Below are positions 1 to 8,044 of a stretch of 11,074 bases of DNA, piece after piece (position 1 is the first letter of the stretch; every line of letters starts with the position of its first letter). Source of the DNA: Candidatus Pacearchaeota archaeon (GTDB taxonomy: Archaea > Nanoarchaeota > Nanoarchaeia > Pacearchaeales > GW2011-AR1); the NCBI GenBank assembly GCA_002690445.1, contig NZER01000228.1, positions 1-11,074 on the forward strand, in the 5' to 3' direction. Made by a program: the position numbers and the translations under genes. The notes below the pieces were generated by a model, which was given only the letters and a program-made list of their open reading frames with translations, was not told the origin of the DNA and made no database searches.

Positions 1-2
1 AA

Positions 3-410
3 ATCAATCAATGGCATAACGAAACCATCAGCACACTCAAGAGAACCAAGATGCTAAAGAATCTATTCGGCTATCCACGAACCTTCACCAGTTTCATCGA
101 CGAATCAATGTACAAGGAGGCATACGCTTTCGTTCCACAATCTACTGTCGGATGTATCACCAATCTAGCCTTTGTCGAGCTACAAAACCGGCAAGACCTG
201 ATGGAGCTAGGCGTTGATGTGTTGCAAAACAACCATGACAGCGTCCTGCTTCAATGCCCCGAGAAGGTTGTCCCTCTTGTTGCAGGGGAGGCAATGAAAC
301 ACATGAACCGTAAACTCGTCTCGCCTCGTGGTGAACCATTCCAAATGCGTTCAGAAGCGTTGGTCGGACATAACTGGAAGGAAATGTATGAAGCCGACAG
401 TATCGTATAA
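3..410 (+). CDS. Family A DNA polymerase, C-terminal fragment (5' end outside window)
   Basis: This is the last 135 residues of a phage replicative DNA polymerase of family A (Pol I-like); the frame is open to the left window edge, so the ATG at 51 is internal, not the start. Visible landmarks, in order, are a GYPRTF segment resembling the conserved G-x-x-R-x-F region after the fingers, a segment ending in PQSTVGCITN that matches the palm helix usually read as piQgtaAD, then motif C as NNHDSVLLQCP. The metal-binding Asp of motif C is present, but the usual HDE is HDS. The protein ends with GHNW a few residues before the stop, as is common at family A C-termini. It would extend primers on the phage genome in the host cytoplasm. 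It overlaps the next frame by 23 bases and heads the visible replication cassette. The family call is confident; any exonuclease domain lies outside the window. Confidence 0.88.
   Translation: MNQWHNETISTLKRTKMLKNLFGYPRTFTSFIDESMYKEAYAFVPQSTVGCITNLAFVELQNRQDLMELGVDVLQNNHDSVLLQCPEKVVPLVAGEAMKHMNRKLVSPRGEPFQMRSEALVGHNWKEMYEADSIV
376..382 (+). promoter_or_regulatory. Ribosome binding site for the 67-residue gene
   Basis: The purine stretch GGAAGGA lies five bases before the ATG at 388, inside the end of the polymerase gene. It decides the start of the small gene in favour of 388 over the longer in-frame possibility at 328, which has no comparable Shine-Dalgarno sequence and would bury far more of the gene inside the polymerase. 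Confidence 0.6.
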
Positions 411-591
411 TGTAGATGACAGAAATATAAGCGTTGCACTGGACAAGACCACAGGAGACGACAACTCGTATGAGAGTTTGCTGGTAATTACGGTAAACAG
501 AAATGTTTTCACGTTGAAATTGGATGAGTACGCAATTGTTACGAATCTTATTAGCGCACTAGATACAGTTGATCTCCATGACGAATCTTGA
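388..591 (+). CDS. Small protein of unknown function (67 aa) in the replication cassette
   Basis: I do not recognise this protein. It is 67 residues, acidic, has no Cys, and reads as alternating hydrophobic and polar residues (for example SLLVITVNRNVFTLKLDEY), suggesting a small beta-rich fold, followed by a short helix-like tail ending in LHDES. There is no signal peptide or membrane segment. The start at 388 is chosen because a good GGAAGGA ribosome site sits just upstream; the frame is also open to an ATG at 328, giving 87 residues, which looks less likely. It overlaps the polymerase by 23 bases and the downstream ATPase by 14, so it is probably translated from the same message. Position between a polymerase and an ATPase suggests a replication accessory role, but that is inference from context only. 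Confidence 0.6.
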   Translation: MKPTVSYNVDDRNISVALDKTTGDDNSYESLLVITVNRNVFTLKLDEYAIVTNLISALDTVDLHDES

Positions 592-1816
592 GAAGTGTCG
601 GCACTATCTCAAGGACATGGAATCCCCCGACCTCTTCATAGATTGGGGGTTTTATAGCCTGATAGCTGCCGCCCTACAGCGAAGGGTGTGGTTGTATCCT
701 GACTCAATGGCAATTTATCCGAACATCTTCACATTGTTGGTCGGGCCTCCTGCCGCCGGTAAGTCTAGGGTTATCGCACAGATTACCGACATCATCAAGA
801 GCGAGCGTTTGATGGAACCTAACAAGGATAAGAATGCGATGGTTCCGATGTTTCCATACGGTGCAGATACAACGACACAGGAAAGCCTGCTTCGATATAT
901 GCGAGATGATTGCATGAGAACCTTTGAAATTGCAGACACGCGACTTGGTGGCAACGCAAAGAAAAAACGGTCACATCACTCAATCTGTTTCATGGTTGAG
1001 GAACTTGGCGTCTTGTTCCGCAAGAACTCGGAGGACATGGTGAACATGCTGAACCAGTTTTATGACTCGCGTAGTTACCATTACAAAAGCAAGCATCAAG
1101 GATCAGATAACATCACCAACCTCTGCGTGACAATGCTTGCCGGTACAACGCCCTCCTTTATTCGGGAAGCGTTTAGCGACAGGATAATATCGCAGGGTTT
1201 CACTTCCCGCGTCATCGTTGTGTTTGGCCATGAACCACGGTTCTTCCGACAGTTTCCCGGCCTGACAGACAAGCAGAAGAAATGCCGGGAAGACCTGATT
1301 GAATTCTTGGTTAAGCTACATGATGTTTCAGGTGAAGTATCATTGTCACCGGAAGCTGCGGCTTGGCACAAGGAAATATATGAGTCAGGCGATCTCCTGA
1401 AGAAGCGTGTAAATAAAGATCCAAGGCTGGACAACTACTATGGACGCAAGAATGTTCACCTGTTGAAGACCGCCATGCTGATGCACTTCGCTGACAAGAC
1501 CAACCTGATTATCTCATTGGAAGACCTCAAGAGGGCGTTCAAGTTGTTGGCAATCACAGAACACAAGATGCACGAGGCCTTCAATACGGTCGGTAGGAAT
1601 CCGATTGGGGAGGTTACAAAGCATATCCTGCGGTTTATTATCGACTCAGATACCGGGGTTCGCTACAAGAAATTGTGGTTGAATTTTGTGTCCGAAGTGA
1701 GTAAACAAGAACTCGATCAGGTGCTTGAGTTTCTCGTCACAACCGAACAGGTTGAGAACAATGGCGGCTGGTTTAAAGCCAACGTCGATGATGTGTATGA
1801 CACGATGAGTTTCTAG
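578..1816 (+). CDS. DUF3987-like P-loop ATPase, putative phage replication helicase/primase-associated protein
   Basis: A 412-residue P-loop NTPase. Walker A is GPPAAGKS at residues 56-63; a Walker B-like strand ICFMVEE sits at 136-142 with two acidic residues at its end; MLAGTTP at 186-192 is placed like a sensor strand; and the GFTSR segment (Arg near 211) resembles the conserved arginine-containing stretch of DUF3987 proteins. The C-terminal 75 or so residues (from about 340) alternate helices with a GGWF turn and look like a winged helix. DUF3987 proteins occur in phages and plasmids alongside replication genes, often beside primases, and are presumed ATP-driven DNA-handling proteins. Location directly after a DNA polymerase supports a replication role. 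The ATG at 578 is chosen over TTG at 569; neither has a clear ribosome site, so coupling to the upstream gene (14-base overlap) is likely. ATPase call strong, helicase role inferred. Confidence 0.75.
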   Translation: MTNLEKCRHYLKDMESPDLFIDWGFYSLIAAALQRRVWLYPDSMAIYPNIFTLLVGPPAAGKSRVIAQITDIIKSERLMEPNKDKNAMVPMFPYGADTTTQESLLRYMRDDCMRTFEIADTRLGGNAKKKRSHHSICFMVEELGVLFRKNSEDMVNMLNQFYDSRSYHYKSKHQGSDNITNLCVTMLAGTTPSFIREAFSDRIISQGFTSRVIVVFGHEPRFFRQFPGLTDKQKKCREDLIEFLVKLHDVSGEVSLSPEAAAWHKEIYESGDLLKKRVNKDPRLDNYYGRKNVHLLKTAMLMHFADKTNLIISLEDLKRAFKLLAITEHKMHEAFNTVGRNPIGEVTKHILRFIIDSDTGVRYKKLWLNFVSEVSKQELDQVLEFLVTTEQVENNGGWFKANVDDVYDTMSF

Positions 1817-1909
1817 TCGGGTCAGGCAAGGTTCTTTTTTCATCTGCGATTTTGTGGTCGCAGATTTTTTCTTGCCTTGTCTGTTTGCAGGATTCGTCCT
1901 GACCGACTA
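1814..1909. repeat. Nested inverted repeats spanning the convergent gene junction
   Basis: Outer arms TAGTCGGGTCAGG (1814-1826) and CCTGACCGACTA (1898-1909) are complementary at 12 positions with one extra G on the left; each arm contains the TAG stop of the gene ending there. Inside them AGGCAAG (1824-1830) pairs with CTTGCCT (1871-1877), and inside those lies the terminator stem. A separate small hairpin, CAGGA-TTCG-TCCTG (1888-1901), competes with the right outer arm for the same CCTG. The direct observation is the complementarity; any function (termination, RNA protection from 3' decay, protein site) is inference. Confidence 0.7.
1842..1870 (+). terminator. Rho-independent terminator of the replication cassette
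   Basis: A perfect 8-bp stem, ATCTGCGA (1842-1849) with TCGCAGAT (1858-1865) around an 8-base loop, is followed directly by a T-run to 1870. It lies 26 bases after the ATPase stop codon, as expected for an intrinsic terminator of plus-strand transcripts. On the minus strand the same stem is followed by A residues, not T, so it is not an obvious terminator for the opposing late operon. Confidence 0.75.
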
Positions 1910-4900
1910 ATACACTTTGCCGCCAGAACTAATGTAACGCAGAACCAAGTTCTTCGCATGTTGGGTCATGTAAAAGAACTCTTTCTCTTGCTTCATGAGT
2001 TTCTTCGCCCTGCTTTTTGAGATAACCGTACCCCTAGTTATTTCGCCACCAGCAATATCAACAGCCTTCTTTCCAAGCCGCTCTGATCCAAGGAGTTTTG
2101 GTTTCTTTCTGTACAACTTGGCCTCAACTTCGGGCGAGGCCTTGAGTCCCAAGTATCTGATTCGCTCAAGATGCCTGTGTTCCTCCCTTGTACTTGGCAA
2201 CGCGGGAGTGCTAGACCATTGCGCCCCGTAGAGTGCCTGCCAGTTTTCCTTAAATTGAACAGCCTGTCTTCCGGGGTTGTCTGGATACAAGGCAACAGCT
2301 TTCTCCGCTGCCTCCCTGACTGCCGCCGGTAACAATCTTCTGGCTTCTGCCACACTTGTGGCCTTCTTGAAATCGCTTCTTGACGGCCAATCAAATGGAT
2401 TACTGATGCCTGATGGAACTCCGGGCTTAACGTAGCCTCTTTCCAGCCGCCTAAATTTACGCAGTTGCGCCCTTGCATTGAACTCGGACATGTCATCCGA
2501 CAAAAAGATGTGCTGGGCTGCGTAACGCATGGACTGGTTAAGTCCCATCATTGAATTCCTGAAGAACTTCGTCCATGCCCTAGCGAATCCATCATTAAAG
2601 GCTTCACCAGAACTTAACAGATGTGATAAATCACCAGCTATGGTATAAAGAGCGTTGGCTGCCGGGAATGTCAGGCCACCGGGAATACCCTCAAGCACAC
2701 CATAACGACTGGCCCTGACAAGGTCATGCAGGATTGAAGATTGGATTCCAAAGAAACCGGCAAAGGACACGGAATTTAATATTGCCTGCAATTGTTCCTT
2801 GGGGTTATCCATCTGGATTGCTTCAATCAACTTGGGATCGCTTTGCATCTTGTTGGCAATCATCTCGCTGAGATACTTGATTCCCTCACCACCAAGCACC
2901 GCACCGAATGTTGCCTTGATTAACGGCAATAAATCACCTTGATTTATCATTGGCATCCAGATGTCCTTTGCCATCCTGTCCGACTTCTCTATCGACCAAC
3001 GTGCAAGAGATGTGAACATGCTTGGAACGCCACGCTGCGTGAACTTTGGCAGGCCACGGACATCGTATGTGCCTTGATTCATCTCAACCCAAGCAGCAGC
3101 CGCCTGATCCAAGACTTCGTCAGGTGCTTTTTGGCCAACCCAATCAGACAGATTGCGTCTTCTACCCTGATAGTTTGCGCCACCACCCATCTGTTGATCC
3201 AAGGATCGCAACAACCTGTTGGCTGTCCAGTCGCCAATACCTATGTACTCGGTTAATCGCATCCCTTGGCGAAGTGCCTGACTTGTCAGCTGGCGACCAA
3301 GTGAGAATTGCAATGCCCTTGTGTTTCGTTCCAAGACTGAACGACCGCCGATAACAAGCATCACATCAGCTGCCTTGTTGATGCCATCGGTAACCTCGTT
3401 TACACTTTGTTGCGTCCACTCAAGATTGTTGAGTGCAGTCTTGTTTACACCCATCAAGTGACTCTTGACCCAAGCATCCTTCCATTTAAAAAGATGTGTA
3501 ACCAGTAGCGGCAAATCCTGCGTTCGCATGTAAGGCAGGGCAAACATGTAGGAAGATACAAAGTCACGAATACCAGCACCAACACCCAGCCAGCTTGATG
3601 TGACCATCCGGTTGAATGTGCGCGACCACAAATCCCAGTTCTCGTAGAACCCGATGTAGCCCTGCATAAAGGCATCCAAAGAATCCTCACTGCTCATCAC
3701 ATCTTTCTGATAAGTTTTACCCTTCGCCTTGCTTACTATCTTGCCATCAACGATGTTCCGAAGATTGAAGGGGCCACCCTTCTCCAGACCGGCTATGTCT
3801 GGATCAGCGTAGTTACCCATCTGATCGGGGATACCAAGAATTTTACGGGCCGTCTCATCCCCCTCGATGTTCTTGAAGAAGGCTGCGTCCTTGGTGAACC
3901 GAACAACGTAACGGGTCAACCGTTGAAAGGCATTACGCTCAACCCATCTCTTCGGTATGCCAAACCTACCCGTGGCAACCCGCAACGCCTTGTACTTCTG
4001 CGAACCAATTGTGTGCTGAGTGGCCTTGAGACTGTTGGCCATGTTATCAAACATAACCTCGAACTTGCCACGCAAGGCCGCTTCATTGTCGGGATCAAAC
4101 TTCTCAACGCCATCAACATCAGACAACGCTGTCTTGATCTCGTCCTTGTCAGACTTCTTGGCAATCGACATCCAATATTCAACGGCCTCCTTCTTCAACG
4201 CCTGATGCTCGTCAGATTCCTTTGTCACCTTCATCAGGACACTGCGAACCTCCTGACTTATAATTTCTGGTGTGTACTCAGGTGTGAACTTGCCGGGGCC
4301 AAGACTCCGCTTCCCACCACGATAAGCCTCAACCAACATGCCAATATCATTCTGGTACTGCCTAGTGTCCCTATAGATATTCTCCATCATGCGATCAAAA
4401 TATCGCAATCGTGGATTGGCTGTGTATAATTCCATCAACTTTGGATCAATGGCATCGTCCAAACCAACCTTCGCTCGCCATCTGTCCAGCTGAAAATCTC
4501 CGAGTGTGTTGAACTCATCAGGCGTTAACTTCACATCGCTGAACGCAAGCATAACCCTCTCATGAAATTGGCCGCGCAACAGGTTCTCGTCTTTCTGGGT
4601 GGCATTCAGTCGATCAGCAACATAGTGAGCCAGCTTCTTTGATTCCTTGGTCAAACCAAGCTCACGAACCCGATCAACGATGGGCCGCATACCGCGCAAC
4701 GCACGTTGTAGCGGTTTCCAAGTTAAAGGCTCACGAAGTTTCGGGTCAGGTAATGTCTTGAATCGAAGTTCACGCTCTCGCTTAACCCATTTATCATGCT
4801 TTACCGGCGTGACCTTCTCACCAGACGTTGGTATGCCCTGCATCAACTTGTCAACGTCACTCTCTGAAACCTCGCTGACTACCTTTCCCAAGCTAAAATC

Positions 4901-7900
4901 GACGGCCTTGCTTGTCCTCGGTGGCATTGGTGTGTCTGTCACACGTTCGAAGACATTCTTAAGACCCTTGATCCCTGTGGCGCTCTCGGCAAGTTGCGTA
5001 ATGGCATCAATTGCAGGCATTTTTGCAAACGCAGACTCTTCGACAGGCACATCCCGGGCCGCCCAATACTTCTTAAGATCATACAACTTGTTAGGCATCG
5101 CTGTTGCTGATTCTGAAACCTTGGGCCACAATGTATTAAGTCCGTCAAGCGCATCGTAGGTTCCCTTGTTTAACATTCCGTAGAGAACATGCTGCGGTGA
5201 CCTCGTTATGTCATAGAAATCCTTGCGAACCTTTGAACCACTCACGCCAAACGTGTCTACTATGGCATCAAAATCCCGCAGAAACTCATCGGCAGTCTGC
5301 CATGCACGACTTCTACCAACTATGCTGTTGGCAAACTTCATGCGAATATCATCTGGCAACGCCCGAAGCGCACCCTGCAACGAGTTGCCCTGACCCAACA
5401 TTCGATCACCATACAACTTGTAGTTTGGCTCCATTGAACCAGCCTGCGCCCAAGTTTTGCTGCCGCCAAATACTGTTGATAAATTTATGTTGGCAATATC
5501 AAGCTCACGATAATAGGGACTCAAGATGTTCTTGAACTCATCCGGCAAATCGTTCCTTGCCGCAAAATTCAAGAAACGTGTAATCAGTTCCGGCTCAACA
5601 CTGTCAAGCCAACTCTCACCTGAGATCAAGCGACCCCATAATCCCGTCAAGTCTCCCAAGGCAACCTTGTTGTTAATCAAATGACGGTTCAACAGGTGCT
5701 GCGCCAAGACCATGTCAAAATTGTTGTCAATTGTCGGCACTCCAATCCTGATCTCATCCGCATCATGTGAACCGGGAGCAATATCAGGCTGTTTTGTCTC
5801 AAGTACAATGTTGACCGGATCATCCTCAAACATCTTGAAGATTTGCTTGAGCGCACCTGTGTTACGCTTTTGCAGATTCTTCATCATCCTTGTGTAGTTG
5901 GCCTCGTAGTTTGGCAGTTCGGCCAAGTTGAACATCTCAAGATAGTCGAGGTCAGAGACATACTCAGTCTTGTTCACAATACCCGACTTCAACCTGTTCA
6001 AGTTATCAACATACTTCTTCGCAAATCCATCGGGCATATCCGGGATGTTGAATATCTCTGTAACTTCCTTTGGAATTGCGTAGGCGTTTGCTGTTGATGT
6101 GTACTTGACTCCATCAACCGTCAACGATCCCGTGTGACTATCATCAGGCGTAATGCCAAGCTGCAAATCTTGGGCTAAACTTGTTTTAACAAACTTGTCA
6201 AGTTTTGTACCTTCAGCAGCATTGATGTCCACATCAAGCAATGGGTTCCTGTCGATCTCCATGCGTTGCGCCACATAATCAAGTATCTCTTTCTTGGCTG
6301 GCTCACCGTACCGAACAGTTCTGCCCCTGTTTACATCCTCAATCCATCGACGCATCTTGTCGAACTTGCCTTTCGGCAGATTCCGCATCCTAGCATCCAA
6401 GCGTTCACCCACATCTTGAGCAAACAACTCCAGAATTTTATTCTTCTGCGCTTCCGTGAAAGCCTCACCTTTCTTTACGTTAATACTTGGATGATCCGCA
6501 TACAAATCCTTGAGCCATTTTATTGCACCATCACTCTCTGCCTTGTTGCTTGAGCCAACCAAGTCACGAATAAAGACATGAGCCATTTCATGGTATGCGA
6601 CTTCAGGGTTCATGTCGTTAAGGCTCAGAATAACTTCACGACCATTTCTCGGCGCAAAACCCAACACCAAGTTATTGGCTGAATCAACAATCTGCTTGGT
6701 AGCCACACGCAACGTCAGGCCCCTCTTGGCTGCAAGGTTTCTAACTGACTCATAAGCATCACCTAGCTGATCGTTTACCTTCTTCTTAAGCGCAGCCCTG
6801 ACCTCCTCTTTTGTGATGCCTTTTGTCTGTAGATATTCACCAGCTGCACCCAGTCTAGCCTGTCTTTCCAAACTGTTTAGCTTGGTTTCCGACAAACCAT
6901 CGACCGCTTTATCAACCTCAGTCTTGACATGCTTTTCAACCACCAGTCTGGCCGGTAACTTTGGATCGTACTCAGTCACGCCCTGCTTCTTGGCAAAGTC
7001 AGCCAATGCCTTGGACTGGGCTGGGTCTGGCTCAGTAAAATCTTTCCTGTGTATCCTCGTGGCTTCCTTGGCAGAACTATCGGTGGATACCTCATCAGAC
7101 TTCTTGACTGCATCACCTTTCTCCTTGATTTGATGCGCCTCAATGTAGGCCTGAATCTTTGCCTGCTGTTCTTGTGGGGTAAGGTTTGCCTGAAAATAAA
7201 CTTCTTCCGGCTCAAGTTTATCAATCCTTGGTTCAGGTGATGTCTCAAGAAACTCTCTCTGTTGGCCTTTTGCTTCGCGTGGTGTTACCTCCGCAAATTC
7301 CATACTGCGAGTTTGCGCGGTTGCATCAGCTTCAGATACCGGGGGAGCATCAGGCCCCAACAATTTTCTGCCATGCAAGACCGGCTTGGTAAATAACGCA
7401 CCACCAACTGTGGATGAAATCAATGCGCCCGGAAGAAACTCGCCCTCGCCAATCTGTCTGCCACCCTCAAACGCAAGACCCATGCCACCACCAATGCCGA
7501 CATTCGTCAGGGCATAATTGATAACCTCCTTGTTTGGCTTGCCGCGCACACCACCGGCAGTCTTTACAAATTCACCAAGACCCTTGGCCGACTTGAGCGA
7601 GGGGCCTACGCCACCACCCAAGGCGCTGCCACCAACTTCACCAACTGTGTAGGCAATGGGATGTTCGCGGCGAAGTGCTTGATGCTTGAGTTGAGCAGCT
7701 TGCTTCTCGTCTTCTGTCCTAATCAGATCAAGTGCGGCCTCCTGACCTTCGCGGGCAACAACATCACCAATCAATGCGCTGCCAATAACACCCACACCCT
7801 TGATTGCTTTACCAGCTAAACCGGGAAGTGGAAGTTTGGAAAGGCCGACCATGCCAGCCTTTAATCCGCCCAACGCACCAAGTCCCGGTATTACATTTAC

Positions 7901-8044
7901 CTTGGCCCCCTCAAATGTCGCACCTAACGAACTTGTTTGCTTGGCTTTTTGCTCGGCTTCGTACTCTTCCGGGGTGAAAACAGGATGATCGTCAGGTAAT
8001 CCATGTCTTTTGCGAAATCTTTCCTTCTTCTCTTCAAGGGTCAT
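1907..8044 (-). CDS. Giant virion-type protein (2045 aa) with HExxH metallopeptidase-like motif; putative ejected internal protein
   Basis: A 2045-residue protein filling over half the window. The N-terminus (to about 35) is charged; residues 40-100, 130-150 and 177-220 are rich in Gly and Ala with hydrophobic stretches, resembling membrane-inserting or glycine-zipper segments. A charged, probably coiled-coil linker spans about 235-440. The segment EVAYHEMAHVF carries HExxH at 485-489, with Glu539 in ELFAQ as a possible third zinc ligand. The remaining 1400 residues are mostly helix-like, with many Trp and Arg and hydrophobic stretches near 1484-1530 and 1700-1730; no polymerase or lysozyme motif was seen. 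Size, composition and last place in the late operon resemble large phage polyvalent or internal virion proteins (compare T7 gp16 in position, not visible sequence). It begins in an ATGA overlap with the upstream gene and ends at TAG inside an inverted repeat. Coding status is very secure; role is inferred. Confidence 0.8.
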   Translation of the reverse strand: MTLEEKKERFRKRHGLPDDHPVFTPEEYEAEQKAKQTSSLGATFEGAKVNVIPGLGALGGLKAGMVGLSKLPLPGLAGKAIKGVGVIGSALIGDVVAREGQEAALDLIRTEDEKQAAQLKHQALRREHPIAYTVGEVGGSALGGGVGPSLKSAKGLGEFVKTAGGVRGKPNKEVINYALTNVGIGGGMGLAFEGGRQIGEGEFLPGALISSTVGGALFTKPVLHGRKLLGPDAPPVSEADATAQTRSMEFAEVTPREAKGQQREFLETSPEPRIDKLEPEEVYFQANLTPQEQQAKIQAYIEAHQIKEKGDAVKKSDEVSTDSSAKEATRIHRKDFTEPDPAQSKALADFAKKQGVTEYDPKLPARLVVEKHVKTEVDKAVDGLSETKLNSLERQARLGAAGEYLQTKGITKEEVRAALKKKVNDQLGDAYESVRNLAAKRGLTLRVATKQIVDSANNLVLGFAPRNGREVILSLNDMNPEVAYHEMAHVFIRDLVGSSNKAESDGAIKWLKDLYADHPSINVKKGEAFTEAQKNKILELFAQDVGERLDARMRNLPKGKFDKMRRWIEDVNRGRTVRYGEPAKKEILDYVAQRMEIDRNPLLDVDINAAEGTKLDKFVKTSLAQDLQLGITPDDSHTGSLTVDGVKYTSTANAYAIPKEVTEIFNIPDMPDGFAKKYVDNLNRLKSGIVNKTEYVSDLDYLEMFNLAELPNYEANYTRMMKNLQKRNTGALKQIFKMFEDDPVNIVLETKQPDIAPGSHDADEIRIGVPTIDNNFDMVLAQHLLNRHLINNKVALGDLTGLWGRLISGESWLDSVEPELITRFLNFAARNDLPDEFKNILSPYYRELDIANINLSTVFGGSKTWAQAGSMEPNYKLYGDRMLGQGNSLQGALRALPDDIRMKFANSIVGRSRAWQTADEFLRDFDAIVDTFGVSGSKVRKDFYDITRSPQHVLYGMLNKGTYDALDGLNTLWPKVSESATAMPNKLYDLKKYWAARDVPVEESAFAKMPAIDAITQLAESATGIKGLKNVFERVTDTPMPPRTSKAVDFSLGKVVSEVSESDVDKLMQGIPTSGEKVTPVKHDKWVKRERELRFKTLPDPKLREPLTWKPLQRALRGMRPIVDRVRELGLTKESKKLAHYVADRLNATQKDENLLRGQFHERVMLAFSDVKLTPDEFNTLGDFQLDRWRAKVGLDDAIDPKLMELYTANPRLRYFDRMMENIYRDTRQYQNDIGMLVEAYRGGKRSLGPGKFTPEYTPEIISQEVRSVLMKVTKESDEHQALKKEAVEYWMSIAKKSDKDEIKTALSDVDGVEKFDPDNEAALRGKFEVMFDNMANSLKATQHTIGSQKYKALRVATGRFGIPKRWVERNAFQRLTRYVVRFTKDAAFFKNIEGDETARKILGIPDQMGNYADPDIAGLEKGGPFNLRNIVDGKIVSKAKGKTYQKDVMSSEDSLDAFMQGYIGFYENWDLWSRTFNRMVTSSWLGVGAGIRDFVSSYMFALPYMRTQDLPLLVTHLFKWKDAWVKSHLMGVNKTALNNLEWTQQSVNEVTDGINKAADVMLVIGGRSVLERNTRALQFSLGRQLTSQALRQGMRLTEYIGIGDWTANRLLRSLDQQMGGGANYQGRRRNLSDWVGQKAPDEVLDQAAAAWVEMNQGTYDVRGLPKFTQRGVPSMFTSLARWSIEKSDRMAKDIWMPMINQGDLLPLIKATFGAVLGGEGIKYLSEMIANKMQSDPKLIEAIQMDNPKEQLQAILNSVSFAGFFGIQSSILHDLVRASRYGVLEGIPGGLTFPAANALYTIAGDLSHLLSSGEAFNDGFARAWTKFFRNSMMGLNQSMRYAAQHIFLSDDMSEFNARAQLRKFRRLERGYVKPGVPSGISNPFDWPSRSDFKKATSVAEARRLLPAAVREAAEKAVALYPDNPGRQAVQFKENWQALYGAQWSSTPALPSTREEHRHLERIRYLGLKASPEVEAKLYRKKPKLLGSERLGKKAVDIAGGEITRGTVISKSRAKKLMKQEKEFFYMTQHAKNLVLRYISSGGKVY
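6428..6592 (-). other. Zincin-like active-site region inside the giant protein (H485-E539)
   Basis: Codons 6592-6578 encode HEMAH, fitting the zinc-binding HExxH consensus, preceded by a hydrophobic strand and NDMNPEVAY. Downstream Glu539 (codon 6430-6428), in the helix-like context KILELFAQDVGERL, is spaced 50 residues after the second His and could be the third metal ligand of a gluzincin-type fold. HExxH can occur by chance in a long protein, but the flanking hydrophobic pattern before and after the motif is what real zincins show. Peptidase activity is inference. Confidence 0.5.

Noticed and set aside
328..387. Longer 5' form of the 67-residue gene starting at 328
   Set aside because: No ribosome site before 328, and the 20 extra residues lie wholly within the polymerase C-terminus; the start at 388 has a well-spaced GGAAGGA.
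251..439. 62-residue minus-strand frame over the polymerase end
   Set aside because: It opposes a clearly conserved polymerase segment and has no supporting signals.
3923..4429. 168-residue plus-strand reading frame
   Set aside because: It is entirely antisense to the giant protein gene, has no ribosome site, and its composition is that of a reverse-strand shadow with no recognisable motif.
4647..5159. 170-residue plus-strand reading frame
   Set aside because: Also antisense to the giant gene; Ser/Arg/Leu-rich low-information sequence, no neighbour or ribosome site to support it.
1907..8044. Possibility that the giant protein is a virion RNA polymerase of the N4 type
   Set aside because: It is much shorter than N4 gp50 and I saw no single-subunit RNA polymerase motifs in it; length alone is not evidence.
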